From: Desulfofundulus luciae
GTDB lineage: Bacteria; Bacillota; Desulfotomaculia; Desulfotomaculales; Desulfovirgulaceae
Reading direction: 5' to 3'
Length of the DNA stretch: 64,000 nucleotides
Assembly (NCBI RefSeq): GCF_030813795.1
Contig: NZ_JAUSUX010000005.1
Coordinates: forward strand, 1-64,000
Under the pieces are notes generated by a model that saw only the letters and a program-made list of their open reading frames with translations, did not search any database and was not told where the DNA came from. A program made the translations under genes and the position numbers. Shown one piece after another: positions 18,819 to 27,712 of this stretch; positions within the stretch are counted from its first letter, which is position 1; each line of letters begins with the position of its first letter.

Positions 18819-19427
18819 ATGAACACCGCACTCACTCCCCGGGAGAAGATTATTTTAGAAGTAATTAAAGAAAACATCCGCACCAAAGGCTATCCCCCTT
18901 CGGTTCGGGAGATTGGTCAAATTGTCGGACTAAAATCCAGCTCTACAGTACATAACTACTTAAAGCGTTTAGAACATAAAGGCCTCTTACGCAGAGATCC
19001 CACCAAACCCCGGGCGTTAGAATTACTGGAGCGCACTTTGCCCTTTAGCCAGCCCATGCGCATGGTCCCCCTTTTGGGACGGGTAGCGGCAGGTGAACCC
19101 ATCCTGGCCGTGGAAAACCAGGAAGATGTTTTTCCCCTGCCGGCCAGTTTCACCGGGGAGGGAGAATTCTTCATGCTTACCGTCCGGGGCGACAGCATGA
19201 TTGAAGCCGGTATCCTGGATGGGGACCTGGTGGTGGTCCGGCGCCAGCCCAGCGCCGACAACGGGGACATTGTGGTGGCCCTTCTGGAGGATGAAGCCAC
19301 GGTAAAAAGATTCTTCCGGGAAAACGACCATATTCGCCTGCAACCGGAAAACAAGGCCATGTCTCCTATCAGGGTCAAAAACCCGCTAATCCTGGGCAAG
19401 GTAGTGGGCCTGCTGCGTAAATTTTAA
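18819..19427 (+). CDS. lexA: LexA repressor
   Basis: SOS-response repressor with self-cleavage. The 202-residue protein has an N-terminal winged helix-turn-helix ([19 protein letters not shown], then [16 protein letters not shown]), the Ala-Gly cleavage site in RVAAGEPIL, and the peptidase dyad Ser in GDSMIEAG and Lys in ATVKRFF. The start ATG has AAAGGAGG upstream. It stands alone, divergent from the sigma-54 activator, and the upstream box suggests autoregulation. Confidence 0.96.
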   Translation: MNTALTPREKIILEVIKENIRTKGYPPSVREIGQIVGLKSSSTVHNYLKRLEHKGLLRRDPTKPRALELLERTLPFSQPMRMVPLLGRVAAGEPILAVENQEDVFPLPASFTGEGEFFMLTVRGDSMIEAGILDGDLVVVRRQPSADNGDIVVALLEDEATVKRFFRENDHIRLQPENKAMSPIRVKNPLILGKVVGLLRKF

Positions 19428-19452
19428 AATTCTAAACCCCCGCATCCTGTCG

Positions 19453-19577
19453 CTAATCTGGCTTTTTGTAAGCTGCCAGCTTCAGGTCATAGTAATGCGC
19501 GACATAGACGGCACCCAGGGGATTATGGGCCAGCACCCGGTCCTTGACTGCCAGAACAGTGACCGGAGCTTCCGAAA
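19453..19577 (-). pseudogene. Short gene remnant
   Basis: An open minus-strand stretch ending at TAG 19455-19453 encodes [23 protein letters not shown] near its end. This vaguely resembles the LxxNPLGRxxVxxYY region of CFI-box C-terminal domains. No start or ribosome binding site is convincing. It adjoins the decayed Fe-S gene and is best regarded as debris. Confidence 0.3.
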
Positions 19578-19591
19578 TTCCTTTGTCTGAC

Positions 19592-20051
19592 TTACACCTG
19601 GCATATGTCCTCAGGCACCGTGATTCTTTTGGGACATTTCTCAGGTAAATTTTTAATGAAAAACCTTAAAATGTCACGAAGTACCTTCATTAACTGCAGG
19701 CGGGCAGCACCCAGGACATCCCGGGGATCCAGGGCCAGCTGCAAACCCTTCACTAGGGCCGACGGTTTTACTTCCCCGGGATCATCCATGGCTGCGTGAC
19801 AAACCCCACAGAGAATGCAGGTGGCCGGGCTTTCCAGTTTCCGTGCCACCTCCGGCGCCATGCGCCGTCGTGATTGTCCCGGATAACCACCCAGGGAACC
19901 AATGCTTTAAGAGATTCAAAGAAAGGGGCTAGATCCACCACCAGGCTTTTCAGTTGCCTGAAATGGGGTAGCGGCTCCAGGGTAATGACACCTCTTTCAA
20001 AGTCACTCTTGGGGGTTTTGTTGAATTTCCGGCGCCAGATGTAACTCACGG
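19592..20051 (-). pseudogene. Decayed succinate dehydrogenase/fumarate reductase Fe-S subunit
   Basis: Two minus-strand frames together resemble SdhB/FrdB. The first (about 20051-19870) reads GVITLEPLPHFRQLKSLVVDLAPFF and KALVPWVVIRD, typical of the region before the C-terminal clusters. The second (19861-19592) reads ESPATCILCGVCHAA, then LVKGLQLALDPRDVLGAARL. The run of cluster cysteines that should follow CILCGVCHAACP is lost (AAMDDPGEV). The ferredoxin-like N-terminus is missing and the frame is broken, so no functional product is expected. Confidence 0.65.
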
Positions 20052-20519
20052 GCAAAGGGGACGTAGTGGATCTCGCGGTGATATTCCGGTACGGGCCAGC
20101 CAAAACGACGCCGCTGCCTTAACCGGAAGGCTACCGCGTGCTTTTTCAGCTCGTACCCTATCCCGGCGGCCAGGCGGGCAGCTTCCAGGGGAATTGTTTC
20201 CACATAGCCGTCCTTAACGGCCCCATCCAGCAGCTCTTCACCATCCGGACTGCGCACCAGGCAGGAAGATACTCCTAAAGCCTGCCCGGCCCGCACCTGC
20301 GGGTCCCAGTAGTCCCCTACCGACAGGTCCGCCAGTTCCGCAGCCCAATCCAAGCACATCTCGCACCCATCCCGCTTTGAAAGCAGGCATAAGATGGTGG
20401 TACATATACTCGTGGCGGTCCAGGAGCAGCCTCCGCCCATCCTTCAGTTCCACCACCAGGTGGCCCGGCCAATCGCCGCCCCGGTAGCTCAGCGAGGCAA
20501 TATCTTCCAGCCTATCCAC
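20003..20519 (-). pseudogene. Frameshifted FrhB/FdhB-type C-terminal fragment
   Basis: The fragment resembles the C-terminal domain of F420-hydrogenase/dehydrogenase beta-type proteins. One frame (20519 to about 20382) gives SYRGGDWPGHLVVELKDGR and the MYHHLMPAFK region. The next frame (about 20385-20003) continues KRDGCEMCLDWAAELADLSVGDYW, the conserved Cys-x2-Cys and GDYW segment. One extra base in the AAA at about 20380 explains the shift. The N-terminal domain is absent, and the reading frame runs on into the adjacent SdhB-like remnant, which marks a deletion junction. Confidence 0.65.
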
Positions 20520-20872
20520 GAGACAACGCCGTTAGCAGGGCCGCATTGAGGCAGGAGATTTTCTCCCCGGTCGCCAGCAGGGTGGCCTATGGGTTTACAA
20601 AGGGACGGCCCGATCACCGGTCGCCCCAGCTCCATGGCCTGCCTGCCCAGATAAGTGAGTTCCCCCATGCCCCTGTCCGATTCCTTTCCGTCCGGGTCTA
20701 CGGTAAAAAAACGAATCCCCTGGCGATCAAACAACACCGCCTCTCCCCCGGCCACCCGGGCAATCAAAGGGAGGGCCTCGCGGAAGGTTGCCTTTAAACC
20801 GGCCTCCCGGCGGGCGTGGAGCACATTGTTTACGGCCAGCAGGCAATCCCCCAGGGGCAGGAAGATTTTCAA
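20512..20872 (-). pseudogene. Frameshifted sensor-like (GAF?) N-terminal fragment
   Basis: The main frame begins MKIFLPLGDCLLAVNNVL and includes FREALPLIARVAGGEAVLFDRQGIRFF, then ELGRPVIGPSLCKPIGHP. Another frame continues LATGEKISCLNAALLTALSRG to a stop at 20514-20512. The pattern suggests the sensory start of a regulator, perhaps of a sigma-54 activator, but the family is uncertain. It abuts the FrhB-like fragment and lies just downstream of the liv terminator. Confidence 0.45.
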
Positions 20873-20896
20873 GATTTTTTGCCATTCGTTTTATTC

Positions 20897-20923
20897 AGAA
20901 AAAACCAGGGAAGCTGCCCCCGG
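20897..20923 (-). terminator. Terminator of the liv operon
   Basis: On the minus strand CCGGGG (20923-20918) pairs with CCCTGG (20910-20905) around a 7-nt loop and is followed by six T residues (20904-20899). It lies 25 nt past the livF stop. Confidence 0.8.
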
Positions 20924-20947
20924 CGTAATAGACATAGCTCAGTGGGG

Positions 20948-21652
20948 TTATATACCCAGGTATGCCTCCTTGACATGCTGGTTGTTCAGCAGTTCAGCCC
21001 CGCTGCCCTGGAGAGTGATCCTGCCGTTCTCCAGCACATAGGCCCTGGTGCACATGTTTAAAGCATGCATTATATTTTGCTCCACCAGCAAAACAGTAAT
21101 GCCCCGCTGGTTAATCTCTTTGACAATTTCAAAAACCTGATTAACCAGAACGGGTGCCAGTCCCAGCGAAGGTTCGTCCAGCATCAAAAGTTTGGGTAAA
21201 GCCATCAGGCCCCTGCCGATGGCCAGCATTTGTTGCTGGCCGCCGCTCAAGGTTCCCGCTTCCTGATTTTGTTTGTCTTTCAATATGGGAAAGAGGGAAA
21301 AAACCCACTCCATAGTTTCCTTTCTTTTCTTTTTAGCTTCAGGAACAAGGGAACCCATCTCCAGATTTTCTTTTACCGTCATTTCAGGGAAAAGCCTTCT
21401 TCCCTCCGGAACATGGGCAATGCCCATTTCAGCAACCCTGTATGCCGGTATTCTGGTTATTTCGTTTTGCAAAAAATAAATGTTCCCGCCATGGGGGCGC
21501 AATAAACCGGAAATGGTGTTTAAAATGGTGGTTTTACCGGCACCATTGGCACCCAGAAGGGCAACCAGTTCCCCTTCCGGTACTTCAAAAGAAACGTCCC
21601 ACAAAACCTGCACATCTCCGTATGAAACGTTGATATTATTTACCTTAAGCAT
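20948..21652 (-). CDS. livF: Branched-chain amino-acid-type ABC transporter ATPase LivF
   Basis: One of two cytoplasmic ATPases of a HAAT-family importer. It has Walker A GANGAGKTT, the LivF-typical GIAHVPEGRRLFPEMTVKENL, ABC signature LSGGQQQM and Walker B LLMLDEPSLGLAP. ATG 21652 is preferred over the GTG at 21661 because AGGTGAGG precedes it. It overlaps the end of livG by 8 nt. It is the last gene of livKHMGF. The substrate could be leucine-type amino acids or another amide-like compound such as urea. Confidence 0.93.
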   Translation of the reverse strand: MLKVNNINVSYGDVQVLWDVSFEVPEGELVALLGANGAGKTTILNTISGLLRPHGGNIYFLQNEITRIPAYRVAEMGIAHVPEGRRLFPEMTVKENLEMGSLVPEAKKKRKETMEWVFSLFPILKDKQNQEAGTLSGGQQQMLAIGRGLMALPKLLMLDEPSLGLAPVLVNQVFEIVKEINQRGITVLLVEQNIMHALNMCTRAYVLENGRITLQGSGAELLNNQHVKEAYLGI

Positions 21653-22364
21653 AGGCCTCACCTAAATATGCTTTAATTACCTCCGGATGATTGGCTATCT
21701 CCTTTGGCGTTCCAATGGCAATTTCCCGCCCGAAGCTGATGGCCAGGATCCGATCGGAAATACCCATAATTACTTTCATTATGTGTTCTACAATGATAAT
21801 AGTTATGCCGGCTTCTTTTATCTTTAGAATAATTTTAATTGCTTCTTCCGTTTCCTTTGGATTTAACCCGGCCGCCGTTTCATCCAGGAGCAATAGCTGT
21901 GGTTCCGTAGCCAGGGCCCGGGCGATTTCCAGGCGCTTCCGGTCGGCAATGGTCAGATTTTTTGCATCCATATCCTTACGATGATAGAGCCCGCAAAACT
22001 CCAGAATCTCCAGGGCCCTGGCCCGGGCCCGAACAATACTGCTGGTATGCAAGAAGGCCCCGGCCATAACATTCTCCAGAACACTCATTCTTTTCAGGGG
22101 TTTGACCACTTGAAAGGTCCTGCCTATTCCCAGGGCACAGATTTTATGGGGAGGCAGGCCGTCAATGCGGCGTCCCTGAAAGTAAATTTCTCCTGACGTT
22201 AAAGGGTAAAAACCGTTAATCAAATTAAAAATGGTGGTTTTCCCGGATCCGTTGGGACCGATCAGCCCGAAAATTTCCCCCTGTTCCACAGTAAAACTGA
22301 TATCATTAACGGCCCTTAACCCGCCAAAATTTTTAACGATATTTTTTACTTCAAAGAAGCTCAT
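21645..22364 (-). CDS. livG: Branched-chain amino-acid-type ABC transporter ATPase LivG
   Basis: Second ATPase of the importer, 239 residues. Walker A is GPNGSGKTT, the LivG-specific GIGRTFQVVKPLKRMSVLENV follows, then Walker B LLLLDETAAGLNP and EHIMKVIMGISDRI. The ABC signature is reduced: NLTIADRKRLEIARAL lacks the usual LSxGQ, reading LTIADRK, where many LivG proteins have LSYGQQR. The site is still likely to work with LivF but deserves a check. ATG follows GGAGGTAATTAAA. Confidence 0.92.
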   Translation of the reverse strand: MSFFEVKNIVKNFGGLRAVNDISFTVEQGEIFGLIGPNGSGKTTIFNLINGFYPLTSGEIYFQGRRIDGLPPHKICALGIGRTFQVVKPLKRMSVLENVMAGAFLHTSSIVRARARALEILEFCGLYHRKDMDAKNLTIADRKRLEIARALATEPQLLLLDETAAGLNPKETEEAIKIILKIKEAGITIIIVEHIMKVIMGISDRILAISFGREIAIGTPKEIANHPEVIKAYLGEAYA

Positions 22365-22365
22365 T

Positions 22366-23325
22366 TTAATTACCTCCAGCCATCACAGCTTTCGCTTTCT
22401 GCCTGGAAAGTAGGCGCTTCAAAGTACCCAGTTCTCCAATTATACCATTGGGCAGGAAAAGAATCACCAGGCAAACGATAATGCCAAAAGCCAGCACATT
22501 GGCCGCACCCAGCCAGGCCCGGAAAAGTTCGCCCAAGGCTACATAAATAGCCGCTCCCACAGAAGGACCCCACAGGGTGGCCACACCACCCATCATTACC
22601 ACCAGAATGACCATTACGGATATGTCGCTGAGGGAAAAAACCACGTGCGGGTCAATAAAGGCAATATAGTTCATATAAAAAGCGCCCACCAGCCCCGCTA
22701 TAAAAGCGCTGGGCAGCAGTGCAAACATCTTGTACCTGGTGGTGGGAATTCCCAGGGATTCTGCTGCATCCTGGTCTTCCCTGATGGATACAAAGTAGTA
22801 GCCCAGCTTGGACTTAACCATTCGATCCACAATAAGTAAAGACATTCCCCATATAAAGAAAGCGATAAAATAATAGGGCAACTTGGTGGGAAAACTGCTC
22901 AGGATTAATATTCCCTGGGCACCGTTGGTCAGGGAAACCCAGTTGGTAAAAACCAGCCGGAATATTTCTCCCAGGGCCAGCGTAGCCAGGGCAAAATATG
23001 GTCCCCGCAAGCGAAAGCAAATTATACCAATGGGAATGGCCACCAGCATGGATATAAAGGGGCCTAAAACCAATCCCCACCAGGGGGAAATCTTCAGGTG
23101 GAAGATCAACAATCCGGCGGAATAGGCACCTAAACCAAAAAAGGCAGCATGACCAAAGGAAACCTGTCCTGCGTACCCACCCAGGAGATTCCATGCTGTT
23201 CCCAGTGTGGCCCAGATAAAAACCATGATCATAATGTGCTGAACATAGGGGGCCTGCACTACAAAAGGAAGCACGACCGCTATCACAGCGACAATTGCTG
23301 GTACAATCATTCCTTTCCAGTTCAT
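22366..23325 (-). CDS. livM: Branched-chain amino-acid-type ABC transporter permease LivM
   Basis: Membrane permease of about 319 residues with several hydrophobic helices. It shows the family signature GYAGQVSFGHAAFFGLGAYSAG and the coupling region SIREDQDAAESLGIPTTRYKM. AGGAGG with an 8-nt spacer points to ATG 23325 (MNWKGM) rather than the GTG three codons upstream. It lies between livH and livG. Confidence 0.93.
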   Translation of the reverse strand: MNWKGMIVPAIVAVIAVVLPFVVQAPYVQHIMIMVFIWATLGTAWNLLGGYAGQVSFGHAAFFGLGAYSAGLLIFHLKISPWWGLVLGPFISMLVAIPIGIICFRLRGPYFALATLALGEIFRLVFTNWVSLTNGAQGILILSSFPTKLPYYFIAFFIWGMSLLIVDRMVKSKLGYYFVSIREDQDAAESLGIPTTRYKMFALLPSAFIAGLVGAFYMNYIAFIDPHVVFSLSDISVMVILVVMMGGVATLWGPSVGAAIYVALGELFRAWLGAANVLAFGIIVCLVILFLPNGIIGELGTLKRLLSRQKAKAVMAGGN

Positions 23326-23330
23326 TAAAT

Positions 23331-24206
23331 TCACCTCCTGGTAAGGCTTTTAAAACCACCCGGTAAGAATAAAAGGACCAGTAAAAAAATGATCAGGCCG
23401 ACCACATCTTTATATCCCATGGAAATATAGGTAGCTCCCAGGGATTCGGCGATACCCAGGGTGAGGCCGCCAAAGAGAGCCCCCATAGTGCTTCCCATTC
23501 CCCCTAAAATGGTGATAATAAATGCCTTTGCCGTAAACAGGTGACCGATATCCGGCCACAGATAAAACAAAGGGAGCAACAGAGAACCCCCTGCAGCCGC
23601 CAGTGCCGAGCCGATGCCAAAAGTGATCACCGTTATCCGGGGAGCGTTTACGCCCATATAAATGGCCGCGTCCCTATCCTGGGCCGTTGCCCGGATAGAC
23701 CGGCCCAGATCTGTCCGGGTGAGAAAAAGATGCAATAACCAGGTAAAGATCATGGCAATTAAAAAGCCAATGGTCATGGGAATACTTATGGATATATCTC
23801 CCAGGAAGAAAGTGCTGGAGGAATAACTGGTCGCCACCGAACGGTAATCCGATTTAAAGATCAGCCGCATCGTCTCGGTTAAAACTAGCATAATGCCTAC
23901 AGTTAATAGAACCTGGTTTTCCGGCAAAATGGAATCAACTTCCACCAGGCGGTTAATTAAGTATTTTTGAATTATACAACCAATAAAAAACAGGATCGGC
24001 ATAGAAATAAACATGCCCAGGTAAGGATCAATACCCCATTCTTTAAAACAAAAATAAGTAATGTACATGCCTACCATCACCAGTGCCCCGTGAGCCAGAT
24101 TGATAATCTTCATTACACCCATGATCAGGGTCATGCCAATGGCAATCAGGGCATACATGGCACCCAGAAGAATACCACAGATGATTGTCTGTAAAAATAA
24201 GGACAT
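23331..24206 (-). CDS. livH: Branched-chain amino-acid-type ABC transporter permease LivH
   Basis: Second permease, about 291 residues. Motifs are GAMYALIAIGMTLIMGVMKIINLAHG near the N-terminus and the coupling loop RSIRATAQDRDAAIYMGVN. The frame opens at 24224, but GGGAGGT with a 9-nt spacer selects ATG 24206 (MSLFLQ). It follows livK after a strong intercistronic hairpin that may set the ratio of binding protein to permease. Confidence 0.93.
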   Translation of the reverse strand: MSLFLQTIICGILLGAMYALIAIGMTLIMGVMKIINLAHGALVMVGMYITYFCFKEWGIDPYLGMFISMPILFFIGCIIQKYLINRLVEVDSILPENQVLLTVGIMLVLTETMRLIFKSDYRSVATSYSSSTFFLGDISISIPMTIGFLIAMIFTWLLHLFLTRTDLGRSIRATAQDRDAAIYMGVNAPRITVITFGIGSALAAAGGSLLLPLFYLWPDIGHLFTAKAFIITILGGMGSTMGALFGGLTLGIAESLGATYISMGYKDVVGLIIFLLVLLFLPGGFKSLTRR

Positions 24207-24232
24207 GCAAGATTTACCTCCCATGCTTTAAA

Positions 24233-24257
24233 GAGCAGGGGGATGGACCCCCTGCTC
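24233..24257 (-). promoter_or_regulatory. Intercistronic hairpin between livK and livH
   Basis: Perfect 10-bp GC-rich stem GAGCAGGGGG/CCCCCTGCTC with a 5-nt loop. On the minus strand only TTTAAAG follows, so it would be a leaky terminator or an mRNA-stabilising structure protecting the binding-protein message. Confidence 0.7.
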
Positions 24258-24269
24258 CACAAGCCATAT

Positions 24270-25502
24270 CTACTTTCGCTCGCTCCATTTTGGTACGGGG
24301 AAGACCAGTTTTCCTGAAGCAGCCTCTTCAGGCCAGACCACTTCCAGCTTGCCCTTTTGCCATTGCACCACATAGGTGGTGGGTTTATCCTGGTTGGTAT
24401 AGCCTTCCCAGTCCTCAAATTTGATGGGTCCCATTATTGTCATCAGATCGGTTTCTTTTAAGGCCTTCTGGATGCCTGCAGGGGTGAAATCCTTGGCCCG
24501 TCCCAAAGCATCAGCGATTACGTACATGGTGGCATAGGCCTGGGCACCGTGGTAATCGGGTTCTTTACCGTATTTTTCCTTGTACTTTTTAAAGTAATCG
24601 CTGGCCCCCTTCCAGGAAACGCTGGGAACCCACAGAGTTGTCGAAGCCACATACTCAGCGGCATTCCCGGCATTTTCCAAAAATTCCGGCATGGTATAGC
24701 CCGCCGCCCCACCGACAAACAGCCTGGGATTAAAATCCAGTTCTTTCATTTGCTTAACAATGAGAGAAGCATCCATCACATAAGAAACGGCAAAAACAAC
24801 GTCCGGATTGGCCTTTTTCATATTGGCCAGCATGGGCTTAAAGTCAATGGCACCTTTTTCGTATCCCTGGTCAAAAACCACATTGATCCCTCTGGCCTTA
24901 CAGGCAGCCCGGAAGGCCTCGGCAGAACTGGTACCAAAATCAGTGTTTTCATAGATAATGGCTACATTCCGGGGCTTAATCTTTTTATCAAACAAATCCC
25001 ACAGGGCAGAAGTATATTTGCTGGACGGTGCGGCGGCCCCCCTGAACACCCATTGCCACCCCTGTTTGGTGATCTTGTCGGCAGAACCGGTAACAATGAG
25101 GAAGGGGATACCCTTTGACTGGGCGGTCCCGGCAATGACGTTGGTATTGGCACTGCTGTAGCCCCCGCTAAGCATGGCCACCTTATCCTGGTTAATTAAT
25201 TTTTCAGCGGCAGCTTTGGCGGCGTCTTGCTTGCTCTGGTCGTCTTCAAATATCAGCTTGATTTCTTTCCCGTTAACCGTGGTCTTGCCGGCTGCTTTCA
25301 ATTCCTCATAGGCCATTTCCATGGAATTTTTCTCCATGGTGCCAAACATGGCTTCAGTACCGGTTAAAGGGAGGATGACACCCACCTTTACCACATTTTG
25401 AGCTCCCTGCTCTTGCTGGGATCCCCCTCCTCCACACCCGGCTGTAACGGTTACACCCATAACCATTGCCAGAACAGCCAGAATAGCCAGGTATTTTTTC
25501 AT
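24270..25502 (-). CDS. livK: Branched-chain amino-acid-type substrate-binding lipoprotein LivK
   Basis: Extracellular receptor of the importer, 410 residues. A lipoprotein signal ends in VTAGC near residue 23. The periplasmic-binding-protein type I fold follows with VKVGVILPLTGTEAMFG, IKLIFEDDQSKQDAAKAAAEKLINQDKV and AIIYENTDFGTSSAEAF. Ligand specificity cannot be read. First gene of livKHMGF; the ATG has AAAGGGTGA upstream. Confidence 0.93.
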   Translation of the reverse strand: MKKYLAILAVLAMVMGVTVTAGCGGGGSQQEQGAQNVVKVGVILPLTGTEAMFGTMEKNSMEMAYEELKAAGKTTVNGKEIKLIFEDDQSKQDAAKAAAEKLINQDKVAMLSGGYSSANTNVIAGTAQSKGIPFLIVTGSADKITKQGWQWVFRGAAAPSSKYTSALWDLFDKKIKPRNVAIIYENTDFGTSSAEAFRAACKARGINVVFDQGYEKGAIDFKPMLANMKKANPDVVFAVSYVMDASLIVKQMKELDFNPRLFVGGAAGYTMPEFLENAGNAAEYVASTTLWVPSVSWKGASDYFKKYKEKYGKEPDYHGAQAYATMYVIADALGRAKDFTPAGIQKALKETDLMTIMGPIKFEDWEGYTNQDKPTTYVVQWQKGKLEVVWPEEAASGKLVFPVPKWSERK

Positions 25503-25595
25503 TCTATCACCCTTTCTTAAATTCTTAAGTCTTCACTCAATTGAATCAACTCTCCGGCTACCCCCCTCCTCGCTTTTTCATATCGATCCTCCAGT

Positions 25596-26714
25596 TTATA
25601 ACTTCCCTGCTCTCACCCCCCCGGTATTTGATTCTGGAAATTGTTTAAATAACCAACCAGTAGCATGTCCTCTGGAAACTGAGGAACTGTAGTTTTTCAT
25701 GCGTAAAACCGCCTCCACCAGTTCATTGCCGATAACCGGTTTGAACTGCCGGTAAAGGGGAGTGAATGCCGCTTGCCATTCGATCCTTTCCGGGGGAGTC
25801 AGGGTGTGTATTTTGACCTTACCGGAAGACTCAATTTGTTTAAAATTTTTCTCATTTAAACTGGCCGCCTGCTCCCGTTCCCACAGGGTTACCTCGGTCA
25901 TGGTCTCCTCAATAATTTTACGGATGTCGGGGGGCAGAGAGCGCCAGAAGGCAGCATTGGTCAGCACCACATAGCCCATGTAGCCGTGGTTGCTCACCGT
26001 CAGATAGGGTTGCACCTCATAAAAACGCTGGGAATAAATGTTGGACATGGTGTTTTCCTGGCCGTCCACCTGCCTGGCGGCCAGGGTACTGTAGACATCA
26101 CTGAAGGGCAGACCGGTAGCCCGGGCACCCAGGCAACGAAACTGTTCTTCCAGAACCCGGCTGTTGATCATTACCCGGAAAGTTAAACCGGCAAAGTCAC
26201 GGGGGTGCACCAGGGGTCTTTTGCTGTTGGTCATGTGTTTAAATCCATTATCCCAGAAGGCCAGGGGATGAATATTATGGGGTTCCAGGGTGGCAAAAAG
26301 TTTTTTACCTATTTCCCCATCCAGCGCCTGGTATACCTGTTCTTTGTTCTCAAAAAGATATGGTAAATCAAGCAACTGCCATTGGGGAGCAAGGCAGCTT
26401 AACTTGGAAGTGGTGGGGGCAATCATCTGGACTGCACCTTGCTGCAGGGCGTCCATTTCCTCCCCGTCCTTATAGAGGGTCGAATTGGGAAAAACCTGTA
26501 CTTCCACCCGCCCCCCGGTGCGCTGCTGCACCAGGCGGGCAAAACGCCGGGCCGCCTGCCCCTTGGGTGTGTCCTCGGCCACCACATGGGAAAATTTGAT
26601 CACGATCTTCTCCTTGGGATCCACCTGCTCCCCATCGGGACCCCGCTGGTCACAACCGGTGATTAGGAGGAACGATACCGCTAGAACTAATATCCATCTG
26701 GCCCGGCCCGTCAT
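25596..26714 (-). CDS. dctB: DctP/DctB-like dicarboxylate-binding lipoprotein
   Basis: A TRAP-type solute-binding protein of 372 residues with a lipoprotein signal (lipobox ITGC near residue 20) and DctP-family segments: IKFSHVVAEDTPKGQAARRF, FPNSTLYKDGEEMDALQQGAVQM, NGFKHMTNSKRPL and GLTFRVMINSRVLEEQF. The last contains the Arg that binds the substrate carboxylate. No TRAP permease genes are near; instead it is followed upstream by a CitA/CitB-type two-component system. This matches B. subtilis dctB, whose product is a co-sensor for DctS. That role is inferred. Confidence 0.8.
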   Translation of the reverse strand: MTGRARWILVLAVSFLLITGCDQRGPDGEQVDPKEKIVIKFSHVVAEDTPKGQAARRFARLVQQRTGGRVEVQVFPNSTLYKDGEEMDALQQGAVQMIAPTTSKLSCLAPQWQLLDLPYLFENKEQVYQALDGEIGKKLFATLEPHNIHPLAFWDNGFKHMTNSKRPLVHPRDFAGLTFRVMINSRVLEEQFRCLGARATGLPFSDVYSTLAARQVDGQENTMSNIYSQRFYEVQPYLTVSNHGYMGYVVLTNAAFWRSLPPDIRKIIEETMTEVTLWEREQAASLNEKNFKQIESSGKVKIHTLTPPERIEWQAAFTPLYRQFKPVIGNELVEAVLRMKNYSSSVSRGHATGWLFKQFPESNTGGVRAGKL

Positions 26715-26897
26715 GTCTACGCTTGAAGCCCCCCTTTATTACGGAGCCCACGAGAAAAAATAATCCCAATTATATGAAAATTCCCAACTTATACCCCACA
26801 GAATCGAACTTTTTTTCTGAAAAACCTGTCTTCATTTTAACCTTCCGGCATCCCCAGGGCAACATTTTGGTCATTAAGTTAATTCTGGTCTTTATGT

Positions 26898-27593
26898 TTA
26901 CGGAACTTTAATTTTGTACCTCTTGATGGGACGGCCTACTGAACCATACTGCAGTCCCAGGGTGACTTTACCCAATGCGGCCAGGTATTCCAGGTAACGA
27001 CGGGCGGTCACCCTGGCCAGCCCCAGACCGGCGGCCACCTCTTCAGCCGACAGGGCACCCCCATCTTTAATCAGGAAAAGTAAAATCTGCTTTAAAGTAA
27101 CCTCATTTAAACCCTTGGGCATCTCTGCTGCACCGACTTCGTTAACAACTACCGGAGTTCGTCTCAGGGCCAGGCGATCGATATCGTCCTGTTCCAGCCG
27201 GTCATCCTTATTCAACCGGCTGTATAAAAGGGCAAAACCCTCCAGGGCGGTCTTCAAGCGGTTGAACTTGAAGGGCTTGATAATATAGTCCACCGCCCCG
27301 TAACGGAAGGCGTGTTGAATGGTTTCCACGTCCTGGGCGGCAGTGACCAGCAATACGTCGGTGGGCAGACCCCGGCGGCGGATTTCCTGCAGGGCTTCCA
27401 AGCCGCTCATATCCGGCAGGTAGACATCCAGAAGGGTCAGGGCGGGCTTTAAGCGGGCCACCATTTCCACCGCCTTCCGGCCAGTACGGGCCACCCCCAC
27501 CACCTGAAAGCCGGGTACGGCATTGACAAAGCCCCGGTTTACCTCCACCACCATGGGATCATCTTCTACAATGAGTACACCGATGTCGCCCAA
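26898..27593 (-). CDS. dctR: CitB/DcuR-family response regulator (DctR-like)
   Basis: A 231-residue regulator: receiver domain with acidic pocket (VLIVEDDPM), phosphoacceptor Asp in LTLLDVYLPDMSG and Lys in DYIIKPFKF. A C-terminal DNA-binding region has a helix-turn-helix around LSAEEVAAGLGLARVTARRYLEYL. The start is TTG 27593 behind GAGAGGTGA. It pairs with the sensor kinase encoded upstream and probably controls dicarboxylate uptake genes located elsewhere. Confidence 0.92.
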   Translation of the reverse strand: MGDIGVLIVEDDPMVVEVNRGFVNAVPGFQVVGVARTGRKAVEMVARLKPALTLLDVYLPDMSGLEALQEIRRRGLPTDVLLVTAAQDVETIQHAFRYGAVDYIIKPFKFNRLKTALEGFALLYSRLNKDDRLEQDDIDRLALRRTPVVVNEVGAAEMPKGLNEVTLKQILLFLIKDGGALSAEEVAAGLGLARVTARRYLEYLAALGKVTLGLQYGSVGRPIKRYKIKVP

Positions 27594-27712
27594 GAAAAAT
27601 CACCTCTCGTGTCTGTCCTGGGGTCACCCCTGGCCGGGCCATTATCCCTTTTTAACTGGTTGGACAACTTAACTTCTTAAGCGGGTAGAGTCACCCTGCC
27701 TTCCCCGGTTGA

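Noticed and set aside
25556-25579. Seven-codon open frame with a GGAGG upstream, between the DctB-like gene and livK
   Set aside because: It is too short and composed of Lys, Arg and Gly codons from a G-rich tract; no hairpin attenuator follows it.
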